NCBI GenBank assembly: GCA_035699745.1
Contig: DASSPH010000083.1
Span: 1 to 64,000, forward strand
DNA: 64,000 nucleotides
Source: Vicinamibacterales bacterium
GTDB taxonomy: Bacteria > Acidobacteriota > Vicinamibacteria > Vicinamibacterales > 2-12-FULL-66-21
Direction of reading: 5' to 3'
In this document: positions 63,698-64,000 of the stretch, one piece after another
Numbering within the stretch: position 1 is the stretch's first letter
Layout: each line of letters opens with the position of its first letter
Position numbers and translations under genes: made by a program
Notes under the pieces: model-generated
What the model saw: only the letters and a program-made list of their open reading frames with translations
Told to the model about the DNA's origin: nothing
Database searches by the model: none

Positions 63698-64000
63698 GTG
63701 AAGGTGCTCGTCGCCAATCGGGGGGAGATCGCTGTACGCGTGATCCGCGCCTGCCGCGAGCTCGGCATCCCGACCGTCGCCGTCTACTCCGACTGCGATC
63801 GCGGTGCGCGGCACGTGCGCGACGCGGATCAGGCCGTGCACATCGGCGCCAGCCAGGCGGCCGAGAGCTATCTGAACATCGCGAAACTGATCGACGCCGC
63901 GCAGCAGACCGGCGCCGACGCCGTGCACCCGGGCTACGGCTTCCTCGCCGAGAACGCCGCGTTCGCGCGCGCGTGCGCTGCCGCGGGACTCGCCTTCATC
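63698..64000 (+). CDS. Biotin carboxylase subunit, partial
   Basis: Only the first 101 codons are in the window. [34 protein letters not shown] and [20 protein letters not shown] are diagnostic of biotin carboxylase (AccC or PccA). GTG at 63698. It should pair with the upstream carboxyltransferase; whether the gene also encodes the biotin carrier domain cannot be seen. Confidence 0.93.
   Translation, partial: MKVLVANRGEIAVRVIRACRELGIPTVAVYSDCDRGARHVRDADQAVHIGASQAAESYLNIAKLIDAAQQTGADAVHPGYGFLAENAAFARACAAAGLAFI

Overview
The window is a 64 kb chromosomal segment, roughly two-thirds G+C by eye, densely packed with genes and lacking rRNA, tRNA, CRISPR arrays, transposases or phage genes. LpxC (lipid A), an outer-membrane beta-barrel protein with a SPOR domain, many lipoproteins and secreted proteins indicate a diderm (Gram-negative) bacterium. 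The style of the genome (high GC, short tandem repeats at gene borders, secreted proteins with PEGA, TPR and beta-propeller domains) is most like Acidobacteriota, perhaps Vicinamibacteria; this is an inference, because no phylogenetic marker was compared.

Layout. 1-8.5 kb: two secreted subtilisin-like proteases flank a peptide-type ABC importer (binding lipoprotein plus two permeases, no ATPase nearby). The second protease carries nine exact DNIVWGT repeats and is translationally coupled to a GNAT acetyltransferase, and the pair ends in a perfect terminator. 8.5-11.5 kb: a 4-hydroxy-2-oxoglutarate aldolase-like enzyme overlaps an alanine-glyoxylate-type aminotransferase, followed by mtgA. 11.5-18.5 kb: metallopeptidase, NlpC/P60 lipoprotein, HNH protein, beta-propeller protein, amino-acid permease, large secreted protein. 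18.5-22.5 kb: uvrA behind a palindromic operator candidate, then lpxC. 22.6-25.2 kb (minus): sigma factor, STAS protein, small helical protein and a radical SAM protein with its SPASM-like region at the N terminus. 25.2-28.2 kb: lysA, tmk, and comF-type and rsfS genes. 28.2-30.7 kb (minus): nadD, obg, rpmA, rplU, the conserved ribosome-assembly operon. 32-38 kb: dprA, topA, trmFO, xerC. 38-43 kb (minus): NtrC/NtrB-type two-component system and an ABC-F ATPase.

43.4-49.8 kb holds the most unusual system: three paralogous small secreted beta proteins, a PapD-like chaperone and an 868-residue barrel-like protein with SdrD-like and SPOR domains in one minus-strand operon, plus a fourth small protein convergent to it. 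A degenerate HTH gene, operator-like repeats, an HTH-receiver regulator and a histidine kinase lie upstream. It resembles a chaperone-usher fimbrial system without a recognisable canonical usher. 51.4-53.7 kb: ECF sigma/anti-sigma operon with a secreted protein. 53.7-57.2 kb: lipoprotein, second amino-acid permease, small membrane protein, PEGA protein. 57.4-64 kb: hslVU, Fn3 lipoprotein, fumarylacetoacetase-family hydrolase, transaldolase-like protein, acyl-CoA carboxylase beta subunit and the start of a biotin carboxylase.

Two genome-style features recur. Tandem 7-9 bp repeats sit at about nine gene borders and sometimes enter reading frames, and palindromic elements occur between or inside genes. 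Several genes have a TAnAAT-type -10 box only 6-12 nt before the start codon, suggesting leaderless or near-leaderless mRNAs.
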